5,694 nucleotides of DNA from Rhodospirillaceae bacterium (GTDB taxonomy: Bacteria; Pseudomonadota; Alphaproteobacteria; Rhodospirillales; 2-02-FULL-58-16). A program made the translations under genes and the position numbers. Positions 5,513 through 5,694 of the stretch are shown here, piece by piece. The stretch's first letter is position 1; every line of letters starts with the position of its first letter. The DNA is taken from assembly GCA_013349695.1 (NCBI GenBank), contig DUZD01000247.1, positions 1 through 5,694 of the forward strand. The letters are read 5' to 3'. Below the pieces are notes generated by a model. That model had not been told where the DNA came from and did no database searches. It was given only the letters and a program-made list of their open reading frames with translations.

Positions 5513-5692
5513 TTAATAAGCCTGTTTGAGCACTGATCGAGGAGTTATCGCGGCCCATATGGCGGCGATGATTTTGCGCAAAAGCTTCCTCAACCACTTG
5601 AGGATGAGGCGCAGGTTGTAGCCGACGGCGCTCATGACGGCGTTGATCTGGTCGCCGTCACGGCCCTTGAGGAAGTTTCGGTCCAGATGACC
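5513..5692 (-). CDS. IS5-like transposase, C-terminal end (partial)
   Basis: The minus strand encodes the last 59 residues of a transposase: GHLDRNFLKGRDGDQINAVM, then SAVGYNLRLILKWLRKLLRK, ending KQAY and a TAA stop at 5513-5515. The pattern LDRN-LKG--GD-INAVM-A-GYN-R-IL--L is typical of the C-terminal segment of IS5-family DDE transposases and includes the region of the last catalytic residues. The rest of the gene lies right of the window, so I cannot tell whether it is intact. Its stop is only about eight bases from the point where the ISAs1 transposase is interrupted, which fits an element inserted into that gene in opposite orientation, with its 3' end at about 5505. Subgroup assignment is uncertain. 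Confidence 0.75.
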   Translation of the reverse strand, partial: GHLDRNFLKGRDGDQINAVMSAVGYNLRLILKWLRKLLRKIIAAIWAAITPRSVLKQAY

Positions 5693-5694
5693 GT

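Overview
The window is a patchwork from a moderately GC-rich Gram-negative bacterium. An inner-membrane YnfA-type protein, a TolC-type outer-membrane protein with a Sec signal peptide, and GC-rich codon third positions point to Pseudomonadota. The lineage cannot be fixed further from this sequence alone. The mix of orphan genes, decayed genes and nested mobile elements looks like an accessory region.

Layout from left to right. Positions 1-580 hold no convincing gene: there is a degenerate CACAGAG-type repeat, a terminator-like hairpin and two perfect inverted repeats. Positions 581-916 (minus) encode a complete YnfA/UPF0060 small membrane protein. A divergent intergenic region (917-1123) leads into a large plus-strand gene (1124-3013). 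Its product is unrecognised and exported. It has a Cys-rich N-terminus, a Pro/Thr/Lys-rich linker, a glycine-zipper hydrophobic segment and a long C-terminal coiled coil. The last 27 or so codons of that gene read the antisense strand of a broken minus-strand gene remnant (2930-3224), so its C-terminus appears to be acquired by rearrangement. A cluster of TGGA/TCCA dyads (3183-3233) and an AT-rich leader precede a TolC-family outer-membrane factor (3390-4769) whose sequence resembles type I secretion outer-membrane components.

The right end is mobile DNA. A non-coding element of about 185 bp at 4822-5006 has perfect 24-bp terminal inverted repeats, a long internal hairpin and a flanking direct repeat consistent with a target-site duplication. 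It abuts the left part of an ISAs1-family insertion sequence. The ISAs1 transposase gene has a +1 frameshift, an internal deletion at a short microhomology and a 3' truncation. The truncation lies exactly where the 3' end of an oppositely oriented IS5-like transposase begins; that gene runs off the window.

The only plausible functional pairing is between the exported coiled-coil protein and the TolC-type channel, and this rests on proximity alone. No ABC transporter or membrane-fusion protein is present, and the two genes are separated by a gene remnant.
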